From Cryptosporangium sp044454545 (GTDB lineage: Bacteria > Actinomycetota > Actinomycetes > Mycobacteriales > Cryptosporangiaceae): DNA of 64,000 nucleotides. This document shows positions 24,340-32,888 of the stretch, in pieces. Made by a program: the position numbers and the translations under genes. Location: assembly GCF_044454545.1 (NCBI RefSeq), contig NZ_JBITDV010000006.1, positions 434,001-498,000 on the forward strand. Direction: 5' to 3'. The first letter of the stretch is position 1, and each line of letters opens with the position of its first letter. The notes below the pieces were generated by a model. It saw nothing but the letters and a program-made list of their open reading frames with translations, was not told the origin of the DNA and searched no databases.

Positions 24340-25946
24340 CGACCGTGGCCGGGGTCGTCGGCACCCTGGTCGGGCGCCTCGGCGCGCGCTACGCCTTCGG
24401 CGTCGTCGGCAGCGGCAACTTCCACGTCACGAACGCGCTGCGGGCGGCCGGGGTCGAGTTCGTCGCGACCCGCCACGAGGGTGGCGCGACCACGATGGCG
24501 GACGCCTACGCGCGCACCAGCGGCGGCGTCGGAGTGGTGTCGCTGCACCAGGGTTGCGGGCTGACGAACGCGATGACCGGCCTCACCGAGGCCGCGAAGT
24601 CGCGCACGCCGCTGCTCGTGCTCACCGCCGACACCGCGGCCTCGTCGGTGCGGTCGAACTTCCGCATCGACCAGGACGCGCTGGTGGCGAGCGTCGGCGC
24701 CGTGCCGGACCGCGTGTACGGCGCCTCGACCGTCGTCGACGACGTCCGGAGGGCCTGGCGCACGGCCCGCGACGGCCGGCGGGCCGTCGTCCTGAACCTG
24801 CCGTTGGACGTGCAGGCGCAGGAGGCGGCACCCGGCGACGTGGTGATCCCGGCACCGCCGGAGCCGGTGCGGCCCGGGGTTGCCGCCGTGGACGCGCTGG
24901 CCGCGGCGCTCGCCGCCGCGGAACGGCCGGTGTTCCTCGGCGGGCGCGGAGCCCGGGGCCACGGGCCGGTGCTGCGGGAGCTCGCCGGGCGGACGGGTGC
25001 GCTCGTCGCGACCTCCGCGGTGGCGAAGGGTCTGTTCGCGGGTGATCCGTTCGACCTGGGGATTTCCGGCGGGTTCTCGGCCCCGGTCACCGCGGACCTG
25101 ATCCGGGGTGCTGACCTGCTGGTCGGCTGGGGTTGCTCGCTGACCATGTGGACGATGCGCCACGGCCGCCTCATCGGCGACGGCACGCGTCTGGTGCAGG
25201 TCGATTCCGAGTCGGACGCGCTGGGAGCGAACCGCCCGATCGACCTCGGCGTGCACGGCGACGTCGGGGCGACGGCGCGGGACGTGCTCCCGCTCGTGGA
25301 GTCGCAGCCGGGTTACCGCACCGCCGAGGTGGCGGCGCGGCTGGCCGGCGGGCCGGGCTGGGGACCGTTCGATCTGTCGACGGCCGACCGGATCGACCCG
25401 CGGGAGCTGTCGGTCGCACTGGACGGGCTGCTGCCGGCCGAGCGCACCGTCGCGGTGGACTCGGGCAACTTCATGGGCTACCCGGCGGCGTTCCTCTCGG
25501 TCCCGGACGAGGCCGGGTTCTGCTTCACGCAGGCGTTCCAGTCGATCGGGCTGGGGCTGGCGACCGCGGTGGGTGCGGCGCTGGCCCGGCCGGACCGGCT
25601 GACCGTGCTCGGGACCGGCGACGGCGGGCTGCTGATGTCGGCCGTGGAACTCGACACCGTGGCCCGGCTGGGGCTGCCGCTGCTGATCGTGGTCTACGAC
25701 GACGCCGCGTACGGGGCCGAGATCCACCACTTCGGACCGTCGGCGGACCTGGCCACGGTGACGTTCCCGGACACCGACATCGCGGCGATCGCCCGCGGGT
25801 ACGGCCTGCAGGGCGCGACCGTGCGCACGCGCGCCGACCTCGCGGTCCTGGACACCTGGGACCGGAGGTCGGCGCTGCTGCTGGACGCGAAGGTCGCGAA
25901 CGACGGCGGTTCGTGGTGGCTCGCGGAGGCGTTCCGCGGGCACTAA
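24336..25946 (+). CDS. Thiamine-diphosphate-dependent enzyme (acetolactate synthase/benzoylformate decarboxylase-like)
   Basis: 536 aa with the three domains of the ThDP decarboxylase superfamily: PYR domain with the catalytic Glu in RHEGGATTMADAYAR (near 48), central domain, and PP domain with the ThDP motif starting GTGDGGLLM and ending about 26 residues later in VVYDDAAYG. The usual asparagine there is replaced by Asp-Asp, which can still bind Mg2+. The missing FAD-site residues and absence of a small subunit speak against acetolactate synthase. GTG start overlaps the TGA of the cyclase gene. The pair may act on a cyclic or 2-oxo acid intermediate. The 3' end overlaps the convergent gene by 4 bp. 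Confidence 0.85.
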   Translation: MTTVAGVVGTLVGRLGARYAFGVVGSGNFHVTNALRAAGVEFVATRHEGGATTMADAYARTSGGVGVVSLHQGCGLTNAMTGLTEAAKSRTPLLVLTADTAASSVRSNFRIDQDALVASVGAVPDRVYGASTVVDDVRRAWRTARDGRRAVVLNLPLDVQAQEAAPGDVVIPAPPEPVRPGVAAVDALAAALAAAERPVFLGGRGARGHGPVLRELAGRTGALVATSAVAKGLFAGDPFDLGISGGFSAPVTADLIRGADLLVGWGCSLTMWTMRHGRLIGDGTRLVQVDSESDALGANRPIDLGVHGDVGATARDVLPLVESQPGYRTAEVAARLAGGPGWGPFDLSTADRIDPRELSVALDGLLPAERTVAVDSGNFMGYPAAFLSVPDEAGFCFTQAFQSIGLGLATAVGAALARPDRLTVLGTGDGGLLMSAVELDTVARLGLPLLIVVYDDAAYGAEIHHFGPSADLATVTFPDTDIAAIARGYGLQGATVRTRADLAVLDTWDRRSALLLDAKVANDGGSWWLAEAFRGH

Positions 25947-27070
25947 CGGAAGTCGGCTCCGGGGCGGATCGCCAGCAGGGTGCGGGCGGCGCGTTTCTCG
26001 GAGAGCGGGAACTTCTCCATGACGGAGAGTGCGATCGTCCGGTCCCGGCCGAACGACGTGGTCAGGACCCAGCGGCCCGGGTAGCCCTCCCCGTAGCGGC
26101 GCACTTCGTGGCCGTCGACCTGGAACGAGGTGAATGTCTTCGGGTTCGCCCCGAGGCCCGTGACGGCGTACTGGTCGGCGCCGACCAGCACGGCGATCGG
26201 CGCGCTGGTGAGGTCCCACTGCGTCGCGCCGTAAGGCCGGTTGACGGGCGCGGGCGCACTCACGGCGTAGACGAGCAGCGCCGAGGCGGTGCCGGCGACC
26301 TCGTGGTCCGGGGCGAGGGCGCCGATCGTCAGGTTCGCCGGGAGGGCCGGGAAGCGGAGCAGGTCGGTCACCGGCGACGGGCGGTCGGCCAGGCCGGTCG
26401 CGATCACTTGCAGGTCGTCCATGGTGATCTTCGGATCGAGGGTCTCGTGGTCGCGGTCGTAGGCCTCGATCCGGACCCACTGCCGAGGCTTGCGCTGATA
26501 CGTGACCTCGAAGTAGGCGCCGAGGTAGGACTGGTGGGATGCGTCCGGCCAGCCCGGGTGGTAGGGGACCGTCGCGAGCGAGGCCTTCGTACCGGCGATC
26601 TCGATCGTGGAGAAATTCGCGTACTTCTGCCACGCGCCGTCCCGCGCCGTGAGCTCTTCGGTACTGACCTGGACCTCGATCGTGGCAGGGGGGCTGGGCC
26701 GGGTCGCGGTGAGCGTCCAGCTGAAGGGCGAGTCGAGCGTGACGGTCGGCGGGCCGAATCCGTCCGGGAGACGGCCGAGGCTGATCGGCGAGGCCGGCGC
26801 CGTGAGCCCGGTCACCGGGGTGGCGCTCGCGGTGACGGGCGAGGGCGGACGATCGGCCGGGACCAGGTGGTCGTCGGGGCCATGGACGCTCCAGGTGGCG
26901 GTGCCCGCGGCGAGCAGCGCGACCGCCAGTGCGGAGCCGGTCACGACCCGGCGGCGGGTGCGGCGGCGGCGAATCGTGCGCCGGACGCCGCTCAGGAGGT
27001 CGTACCTCTCCGGTACGGCGTCGGCGCGTTCGGTCAGCATCAGGCGGACGCTGTTCTCGATCTCGTTCAT
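25943..27070 (-). CDS. Single-pass membrane protein, candidate anti-sigma factor of the SigE-type sigma
   Basis: 375 aa. The N-terminal cytosolic 40 residues (MNEIENSVRLMLTERADAVP, then a very basic stretch RRTIRRRRTRRR) are followed by one membrane segment at about 42-61 and an external domain of about 310 residues. No HxxxCxxC zinc anti-sigma motif is present. It starts by ATGA overlap with the upstream sigma gene (27067-27070), the usual place of an anti-sigma gene. The external part is not recognised. It could sense the envelope and hold SigE through the N terminus; this is inference from context. Confidence 0.72.
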   Translation of the reverse strand: MNEIENSVRLMLTERADAVPERYDLLSGVRRTIRRRRTRRRVVTGSALAVALLAAGTATWSVHGPDDHLVPADRPPSPVTASATPVTGLTAPASPISLGRLPDGFGPPTVTLDSPFSWTLTATRPSPPATIEVQVSTEELTARDGAWQKYANFSTIEIAGTKASLATVPYHPGWPDASHQSYLGAYFEVTYQRKPRQWVRIEAYDRDHETLDPKITMDDLQVIATGLADRPSPVTDLLRFPALPANLTIGALAPDHEVAGTASALLVYAVSAPAPVNRPYGATQWDLTSAPIAVLVGADQYAVTGLGANPKTFTSFQVDGHEVRRYGEGYPGRWVLTTSFGRDRTIALSVMEKFPLSEKRAARTLLAIRPGADFR

Positions 27071-27573
27071 CGGGCCTCCCCTCGGACCAGCTGGGCCGAC
27101 GTGCGGAGTGCGGCCAGGCCGCGGCTGGCGTGGCTGCGGACGGTGGCGACCGAACAGCCGACCAGACGCGCGATCTCGGTGTCGTCGAGATCCTCGTAGA
27201 AGCGCAGGACGAGGACGGCGCGCTGCTGGCGCGGGAGCGTGGAGAGCGCGTGCCAGAGCTCGGTGCGGTCGGCGTGCTGTTCGGCGTGGTCGACGGTCGG
27301 GCGCTCGGGCGCGGACGCGATCGGCGTCTCGCCGGAGGACCGCCGGCGTCGCCAGGACAGGTACTGGTGCAGGATCGCTTTCTGTACGTAGGCCGTCGGG
27401 CGCCCGGCGTCGTCGAGGTGTGACCAGCGCCGGTGCACCTTGGCCAGCGCTTCTTGCAGCATGTCTTCGGCGAGGTGGTAATCGCCGGTGAGTAGGTAGG
27501 CGAAGCGCAACAGCGCCGTGCCGCGGGCCGCGACGTAATCGTCGAAGCTCGCCGTGGTCGGTGTGGTCGGCAC
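27067..27573 (-). CDS. SigE-family ECF RNA polymerase sigma factor
   Basis: 168 aa: region 2 (RFAYLLTGDYHLAEDMLQEAL, about 23-43) and region 4 (LPRQQRAVLVLRFYEDLDDTEIARLVG, helix-turn-helix ending SVATVRSHASRGL), the layout of the actinobacterial SigE-like (SigE50) family. GTG start at 27573 has GAGGA 6 nt upstream. It lies 63 bp after the kinase-WD40 gene on the same strand and is coupled to a membrane protein gene, so kinase, sigma and putative anti-sigma may form one signalling operon. Confidence 0.87.
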   Translation of the reverse strand: MPTTPTTASFDDYVAARGTALLRFAYLLTGDYHLAEDMLQEALAKVHRRWSHLDDAGRPTAYVQKAILHQYLSWRRRRSSGETPIASAPERPTVDHAEQHADRTELWHALSTLPRQQRAVLVLRFYEDLDDTEIARLVGCSVATVRSHASRGLAALRTSAQLVRGEAR

Positions 27574-27636
27574 CCGTGGTCCTCTCGTCCGCCGTCGAAA
27601 TGTAGACGCGGCGAGAGACGCTCGGTGTGGAGGTGC

Positions 27637-29994
27637 TCAGCGAACCAAGTCGTAGATCGTGATGTCGTTGTTGGCGGACGCGGCCAGGCGCTTGCCGTCG
27701 GGGCTGAACGCGAGCGCGAAGCGGGAGCCGTACTGCACGAAGCTGGGCAGCGTGCGGTCGGCGCCGGTGGCGACGTCCCAGAGGTGGATTCCGTCGAGCG
27801 CGGCGGCGGCGAGGACCTTGCCGTCCGGGCTGAACGTGACCGTGTTCACGTCGGGCAGGCCGGCGCGGATCAGGCCGCGGGTCCCGGCGTCGCGGAGCTG
27901 GACCTGCTTCTCGTCGGTGGCGGCGAACAGTTTGCCGTCGGGGCTGAACGCGACCGAGCGGACCGAGTCGCCGAATCCTCCGACCGGTGCGCCGACGCGC
28001 TTGCCGGAGACCGCGTCCCAGATCTGGACGGTGCGGCCGCCGTCGCCGGTGACCAGACGGCCGTCGCTGCCGAACGAGAGCGAGTAGACCGGCTTGCCGG
28101 GGGAGACGCTGAGCTGCCGGATCGGGTCGGCCGGACGGTTGGCGTTGACGAGCCGGACGTTGCCGCTCCCGGCGGCGGCCGCGAGCATCGAGCCGTCCGG
28201 GCTGAACGCGAGGTCGTAGACGCCGTAGGTGTCGGGGCCGGGTGAGGATTCGACCGGGCCTTCGGTCTGGGTGTCCCAGAACTGCTCGCCGGAGTCGCGC
28301 CCCTCGGTGACGAAGCGGGAGCCGTCGACCGTGAACGTGACGGCCTGGAGGTACTTGCTGCCGCCGGGGACGATCGGCGCGCCGATCGGGGCGCCGGACT
28401 CCGCGTCCCAGAGGCGGGCGGTGCCGTCGTGGCCGACCGAGGCCAGGCGCTTGCCGTCGGGGCTGAACGCGAGGTCGAAGACGACGTCGGCGTGGCCGGG
28501 GAGCGTGAGCAGGGTCTTGGCGTCGGTGGCGGGAGTGAGGGGCTGGCGGGGCGGCAGGGTGATCGTGGGGGTGGGAGAGGCGGACTCGGTCGCGGCGGCG
28601 GCCGTCCACTTGCCGGTGCCGTCGTCCTCGGGCCAGGCGAGCCAGACCAGATAGCCGACGCCGGCGAGGAGCACGACGGTGGCGGCCGAGAGCGCGGCGA
28701 CGAGCCGGCCCCGGTTGCCCCGTGGCTGGCCCGGGGCGGGGCGCTGAGGGAGGTAGGGCGCGCCCGGACCGGCCGAGCCGGAACCGAAGGGGACGGGACC
28801 GACCGGGACGGGGCGGGGTGGGACGGGGCGGTAGCCCGGGGGTGGAACCGGCCGCACTGCTGGCATCGATGACGGCATCGACGGCGGCACCGGCGGCTGC
28901 GTCGGTGGTGGGGGCGCGGCCGGCGGGGGGACCACGGGGTAGGAGCCGGTGGCGTGACCGCGGGGTGGGACGTAGAGGCCGTACTCGCCAACGGACGAGA
29001 TCGGCCGGCTCGCCCCCGGCGGTGTTCCCTCGCCGACCGGCGCGGGGCTGCCCGGGGCGGGCGTGCTCGGCGCGGGGCTGCTCGGCGCGGGCGTGTTCGG
29101 GGCGGGTCGGGTGGCAGCGCGGAGGAGGGTGGCGCTCACCCGGAGCGGGGCGTCGGACCGCTCCAGCCAATCCGGGCCGAAATCCGCGGTCGCCGCGCGG
29201 GCCAGCGCGACCGCGAACTCGTGCGCCGTCGGGTACCGGTCGTCCGGGGATTTCGCCAGCGTCCGCAGCACGACCCCCGCCACCTCCGGCGCCACCCCGT
29301 CCAGCGGCTCCGGCCGCACGTCCAGCTGGTGGTGGATCAGCGCAGGCGTCGACAGGTGCTCCGGAAACGGCGTCCGGCCCGCCAGCAGCCGGTACAGCGT
29401 GGTGCCGGTGGCGTACAGGTCGGTCGCCGGCACCGGCCGCTGCCCCGTGATCTGCTCCGGCGCCATGTACTGCGGCGTCCCCACCAGCCCGGACGTCGCC
29501 GACGCGGTCTCCTGGAACACCTTCGCGACCCCGAAGTCGCTCACCTTCAACAGCCCGTCGCCGGTGAACAGGATGTTGCTCGGCTTCACGTCCCGATGGA
29601 TCACGCCCCGCTCGTGCACGGCGGTCAACGCGTCCGCGATCGCCAGCGCCCACGCGCACGCCCGCTCGGGCGCCGGATGCTCGCCGAGGCGGTCGGCCAG
29701 ACTCCCGCCGGCCAGGTACTCCATCACGACGAGCTGCACCGACTCGTGCTCGGCGAACTCCAGCACCCGGACCAGATGCGGATGGTCCAGCTCGGTCATG
29801 ATCTGGGCCTCGGCGAGGAACCGCCGGGCGACGTCCCCGGACGGGTCGTCGGTCAGCACGATCGCCTTCACCGCGCGCTGCGCGTTCAGCCGCCGATGCC
29901 GCGCCGAGTAGACCACGCCGTGCGCGCCCTGCCCGATCTGTTCCCCGATGTCGTAGCCGGGCAACGCGTCCGCGATCTGCGAGCGATCGATCAT
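27637..29994 (-). CDS. Membrane Ser/Thr protein kinase with extracellular seven-bladed WD40 propeller
   Basis: 785 aa from ATG 29994. Kinase domain about 14-270: glycine loop GQGAHGVVYSA, K43, HRDVKPSN with D135, DFG at 153-155, APEQ. Then a Pro-rich juxtamembrane linker of about 150 residues, one membrane segment at 431-453 and seven WD40 blades (FSPDG turns, LWD ends) to the C terminus, outside the cell. The propeller probably senses a ligand or cell-wall state. The frame runs 14 codons further upstream (GTG at 30036), but that part is not kinase-like. The kinase may phosphorylate the sigma or anti-sigma encoded directly downstream. Confidence 0.88.
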   Translation of the reverse strand: MIDRSQIADALPGYDIGEQIGQGAHGVVYSARHRRLNAQRAVKAIVLTDDPSGDVARRFLAEAQIMTELDHPHLVRVLEFAEHESVQLVVMEYLAGGSLADRLGEHPAPERACAWALAIADALTAVHERGVIHRDVKPSNILFTGDGLLKVSDFGVAKVFQETASATSGLVGTPQYMAPEQITGQRPVPATDLYATGTTLYRLLAGRTPFPEHLSTPALIHHQLDVRPEPLDGVAPEVAGVVLRTLAKSPDDRYPTAHEFAVALARAATADFGPDWLERSDAPLRVSATLLRAATRPAPNTPAPSSPAPSTPAPGSPAPVGEGTPPGASRPISSVGEYGLYVPPRGHATGSYPVVPPPAAPPPPTQPPVPPSMPSSMPAVRPVPPPGYRPVPPRPVPVGPVPFGSGSAGPGAPYLPQRPAPGQPRGNRGRLVAALSAATVVLLAGVGYLVWLAWPEDDGTGKWTAAAATESASPTPTITLPPRQPLTPATDAKTLLTLPGHADVVFDLAFSPDGKRLASVGHDGTARLWDAESGAPIGAPIVPGGSKYLQAVTFTVDGSRFVTEGRDSGEQFWDTQTEGPVESSPGPDTYGVYDLAFSPDGSMLAAAAGSGNVRLVNANRPADPIRQLSVSPGKPVYSLSFGSDGRLVTGDGGRTVQIWDAVSGKRVGAPVGGFGDSVRSVAFSPDGKLFAATDEKQVQLRDAGTRGLIRAGLPDVNTVTFSPDGKVLAAAALDGIHLWDVATGADRTLPSFVQYGSRFALAFSPDGKRLAASANNDITIYDLVR

Positions 29995-30065
29995 CACCAG
30001 CACGCACGTCCTTAGTAGAGACGCTCCACGACGCACGTCACTGTTTCAGGGCGCAGCACGATTCG

Positions 30066-30761
30066 TCACCCCTGAAGGGCAAGTCCCTCCACCGGTCCGG
30101 ACAGCGCCGCCTTGTAGACGCGGCTCACCTCGTCGGCCAGCACCTCGGTCTCGCCCCGCTCGACCGCGGCGATCGTGTCCCTGGCGACGTCCAGCGGGTC
30201 GTTCTTGGGAACGTCGAGCGCGCGGGTCATGTCGGTGTCGGTGTACCCGAGGTGGACGCCGACCACCTGCGTGTTCTGCCTGGCCAGCTCCAGGCGCAGC
30301 GTGTTCGTCACGGACCAGAGCGCCGCCTTCGAGCCGCCGTACACGCCCGCGCCGGCGACCCACGACAGCACCGAGGCGACGTTCACCAGTGCCCCGCCGC
30401 CGTTCCGGGCCAGGATCGGCGCGACGGCCTGGGAGACCGCGACGACCCCGAACACGTTGGTCGCGAACACTTCTTCGAGATCGTTACGGGAGGCGCCGAG
30501 CAGCGGGCCCCGGACAGTCGTCCCGGCGTTGTTGATCACCAGGGTGACGTCGCCGACCTGTGCGGCCACCGCGGCTACCGAGGCCGGATCGGTCACGTCG
30601 AGGGGGAGCGGAACGATCCGCGGGTCCTCCGACTCGACCGGTTTGCGAGCGGTCGCGTAGACCTTCGCCGCTCCGGCCGCCAGCAATTCCTCGACGAAGG
30701 CCTTGCCCAGCCCGCGTTGCCCACCGGTCACCAGCGCCACGGCGCCCTTGATTGTCGTCAT
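30066..30761 (-). CDS. Short-chain dehydrogenase/reductase
   Basis: 231 aa SDR: TGGQRGLG cofactor loop (13-20), TARKP after beta2, LDVTDPASV, NNAG, Ser in NVASVLSW and YGGSK. NADP-type. The substrate is unknown. TACGCT lies 6 nt upstream of the ATG as a leaderless -10, and a perfect 17-bp palindrome is centred about 50 bp upstream of the start, suggesting control by a dimeric activator or repressor not encoded next door. Confidence 0.87.
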   Translation of the reverse strand: MTTIKGAVALVTGGQRGLGKAFVEELLAAGAAKVYATARKPVESEDPRIVPLPLDVTDPASVAAVAAQVGDVTLVINNAGTTVRGPLLGASRNDLEEVFATNVFGVVAVSQAVAPILARNGGGALVNVASVLSWVAGAGVYGGSKAALWSVTNTLRLELARQNTQVVGVHLGYTDTDMTRALDVPKNDPLDVARDTIAAVERGETEVLADEVSRVYKAALSGPVEGLALQG

Positions 30762-30767
30762 GACGTA

Positions 30768-30773
30768 AGCGTA
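30768..30773 (-). promoter_or_regulatory. -10 element of leaderless SDR gene
   Basis: TACGCT on the minus strand, 6 nt before ATG 30761; no ribosome binding site. Confidence 0.6.
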
Positions 30774-30802
30774 TGCACTTTGCTTCTGTCGACACCAGAG
30801 TG

Positions 30803-30819
30803 AGTTGGATCATCCAACT
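30803..30819. promoter_or_regulatory. Perfect 17-bp palindrome, probable operator of the SDR gene
   Basis: AGTTGGAT-C-ATCCAACT, centred at 30811, about 50 bp upstream of the predicted transcription start at 30761. This position fits an activator site better than a simple block of the promoter. No regulator gene is adjacent. Confidence 0.6.
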
Positions 30820-30885
30820 TACCGGAATAAACCTGGCCGCCCCCGGGCGCTCGTCCGGAGCGGTTCTGCGGGCCTCGGGTGGCCG

Positions 30886-31770
30886 TCAGCGGACGAACCC
30901 CTGGATCAGCGCGGCCAGCTCCTGCGGCCGGTCGCTCTGTACGGCGTGACCCGCTCCGTCGACGGTCTCCACCCGCATCGACGGCAACCGCCGCCGGGCC
31001 TCGGCCAGGTCGGGCCCGGACACGAACTCAGACTCCGCCCCCGTCACCAGCAGCACCCGCATCGTCAGCGAGGCCAGGTCTTCCCAGAGCAGCCCGACCG
31101 AGTCCGTGATGCCCGTGCGGGGCTGGTCGTAGCGCCAGGTCCAGCGTCCGTCGGGCAGCTGTCTGGTGTTGTGGACGACGCCCCGCCGCACGGCCGTGGC
31201 CGGGCGACGAGGGGAGGCGGCCACGGCGGCCGCCACCATGGCGTCCCGATCGGAGAACGTGCGGGGACCGTGGGTCAGGGCCACCGCTCCCTGCTGCCGG
31301 TCGTCCATCCGGGCCGCGACCTCGGGCGAGCCCGGGGTGACGTCGACCAGGACCGCACGCCGGACCAGGTCGGGCCGGGTCGCCGCGAGGCGGATCGTGG
31401 TCAGCCCGCCGAGAGACATCCCGACCACCGCGGCCGCGTCCGGTGCGAGCCGCTCGACGACCGTCGCGACCGCCTGCGCGTTGCGCACCGGGCCGTAGTC
31501 GTGATCGTCGCGCCAGTACGAGTGGCCGTGGCCGGGCAGGTCGACCGCGATGGCCGGGCGGTCGAGGCAGAGCGCGACCAGGTCCCAGGTGCGGGCGTTC
31601 TGGCCACCGCCGTGCAGGAACACCAGTTCCGGCGGGCCGGTGCCCCAGGTGACGACGCTCGTCATCCAGCCGGGTGACACTTCGACCGGACGGCGACGTA
31701 TCGGGGGTATTCGATCGTGCGGGAGACCGAGTTCGTCGGCGACCTCGGTCAGAGACGCGAATTCGTCCAC
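30886..31770 (-). CDS. Alpha/beta hydrolase
   Basis: 294 aa. Alpha/beta hydrolase fold with oxyanion HGGGQNARTW, DLPGHGHS, nucleophile elbow GMSLGG and the late catalytic His in DGAGHAVQSDRP. Substrate unknown; esterase or C-C hydrolase are possible. GTG at 31770 is chosen because TATCCT ends 7 nt upstream, while the open frame to 31956 crosses a low-complexity Pro/Arg/Ser stretch and the next gene's stop. Confidence 0.83.
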   Translation of the reverse strand: MDEFASLTEVADELGLPHDRIPPIRRRPVEVSPGWMTSVVTWGTGPPELVFLHGGGQNARTWDLVALCLDRPAIAVDLPGHGHSYWRDDHDYGPVRNAQAVATVVERLAPDAAAVVGMSLGGLTTIRLAATRPDLVRRAVLVDVTPGSPEVAARMDDRQQGAVALTHGPRTFSDRDAMVAAAVAASPRRPATAVRRGVVHNTRQLPDGRWTWRYDQPRTGITDSVGLLWEDLASLTMRVLLVTGAESEFVSGPDLAEARRRLPSMRVETVDGAGHAVQSDRPQELAALIQGFVR

Positions 31771-31776
31771 CCGTCG

Positions 31777-31782
31777 AGGATA
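31777..31782 (-). promoter_or_regulatory. -10 element of leaderless alpha/beta hydrolase gene
   Basis: TATCCT on the minus strand, 6 nt before GTG 31770. Supports that start over the longer open frame. Confidence 0.6.
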
Positions 31783-31790
31783 TTCACCCG

Positions 31791-31892
31791 GAGCACCGTC
31801 GGCGGGGGCTCCGGTCGGCGAGGGCTCGGGTCGGCGGGGGCTCGGGGCGGCGGGTGCCGAAGGTCGGCGGGGGGCCGAAGGTCGGCGTCTCC
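31791..31892. repeat. Degenerate G-rich tandem repeat tract
   Basis: About 100 bp of imperfect repeats of ggtcggcg/ggggctc type between two minus-strand genes. Strong strand asymmetry (G-rich on plus) could favour slippage or secondary structure. Nothing else is seen here. Confidence 0.6.
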
Positions 31893-31903
31893 GGGGTGGC
31901 GGC

Positions 31904-32308
31904 TCAGGCCGACACGATCGAGAACTCGACGACGGCGAGCTCGTGCCGGGCGTCACCGTCGAGAAGGACCGCGGTGAGCCGGTGCAGGCCCCACTCGACG
32001 AACCGGAGGTCTTCCAGCTCGAGGACGCGCGGCTCGTGGATCGGCGTGCCGGGGATCTGGTGAATGGTGTTCGCGACGAAGTCGTGGTCGACGTTGCCGA
32101 CCGGCTTCGTCGGGCCTTCGACCTCGATGCGCAGGACCCTGGTGCGGTCGACCTCGTCCGGCTCGACGCCGAGGATGATCGCGAACGTGACGTCGGCGGT
32201 CGCGGGCAGGGATGGCAATTTGGCCCACTCCCAGCCGGCGCCCTCCACGTACAGGAGCCCCGCCTTCACGTGGGCCGAATGCGCGACCATCGCCGCCACT
32301 GCTCGCAT
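31904..32308 (-). CDS. Conserved hypothetical protein (DUF6941-like)
   Basis: 134 aa, small soluble protein without signal or membrane segment. The start MRAVAAMVAHSAHVKAGLLY, a central ADVTFAIILGVEP strand and RVLRIEVEGP resemble the DUF6941 type of small beta-rich protein; this assignment is tentative. ATG has AAGGGA upstream. It is divergent from the DUF6314 gene, 74 bp between the starts. Confidence 0.65.
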   Translation of the reverse strand: MRAVAAMVAHSAHVKAGLLYVEGAGWEWAKLPSLPATADVTFAIILGVEPDEVDRTRVLRIEVEGPTKPVGNVDHDFVANTIHQIPGTPIHEPRVLELEDLRFVEWGLHRLTAVLLDGDARHELAVVEFSIVSA

Positions 32309-32370
32309 CGACTGTCCCTTCGATTCCTGAATCGTTGTTCACAGTTTCGCAGGTCAGCACCGGGCGGCAG

Positions 32371-32376
32371 TACGGT
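32371..32376 (+). promoter_or_regulatory. -10 element of leaderless DUF6314 gene
   Basis: TACGGT, 6 nt before GTG 32383; no ribosome binding site. Confidence 0.55.
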
Positions 32377-32382
32377 GGCCAG

Positions 32383-32784
32383 GTGAATCCGTACGGCCTG
32401 GTGGGTGAATGGACGCTCGCCCGCCGGGTGGCCGACCGCCGGAGCGGGGGGTACGGGAGGGTCTCCGGGGCCCTGATCGTCAGCGCGGAGGCCGAGGGCC
32501 TGGTGCTCGCGGAGAGCGGGACGCTGCTCTGGGACGGGAACCGGCTGCCGGTGAGCCGGGTCTCGCGGCTGCGTTCGATCGACGGCGAGTGGTGGATGCT
32601 GTTCGAGGACGGCCGGTTGTTCCATCGGTGGACGCCGGGGGTGCCGGTCGTGCACCCGTGCGGCGCCGATCTGTACGACGGGATCGTCGACGTCGACCGG
32701 GACGGCACCCGGATGCGGACGCTGTGGGACGTCCACGGACCGTCGAAAGAGCAGCGTCTGATCACCCGGTTCACCCGCGTCTGA
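32383..32784 (+). CDS. DUF6314 family protein
   Basis: 133 aa. Pattern of DUF6314: LVGEWTLARRVADRRSG at the start, GLVLAESGTLLWDGN, FEDGRLFHRW, HPCGADLYDGI and WDVHGPSKEQRLITRFTRV (19 residues) at the end. Lipocalin-like beta barrel is likely. Function unknown. GTG at 32383 fits the domain start; the upstream open frame is not homologous. Confidence 0.77.
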   Translation: MNPYGLVGEWTLARRVADRRSGGYGRVSGALIVSAEAEGLVLAESGTLLWDGNRLPVSRVSRLRSIDGEWWMLFEDGRLFHRWTPGVPVVHPCGADLYDGIVDVDRDGTRMRTLWDVHGPSKEQRLITRFTRV

Positions 32785-32888
32785 CGCCGCACGGGCCGGT
32801 CCGGACGGAGGCGAGGGCGGGCCGCCGTGGGGTCGCTGTGTGCGGCCCTTCCGGCAGTGCGCGGCCTGGGCATCGAATCCGCGACGAC

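Noticed and set aside
25943..30007. A 1354-aa open frame on the minus strand
   Set aside because: Only its C-terminal 375 residues are a real gene; the rest is the antisense-phase shadow of the kinase and sigma genes, caused by high GC.
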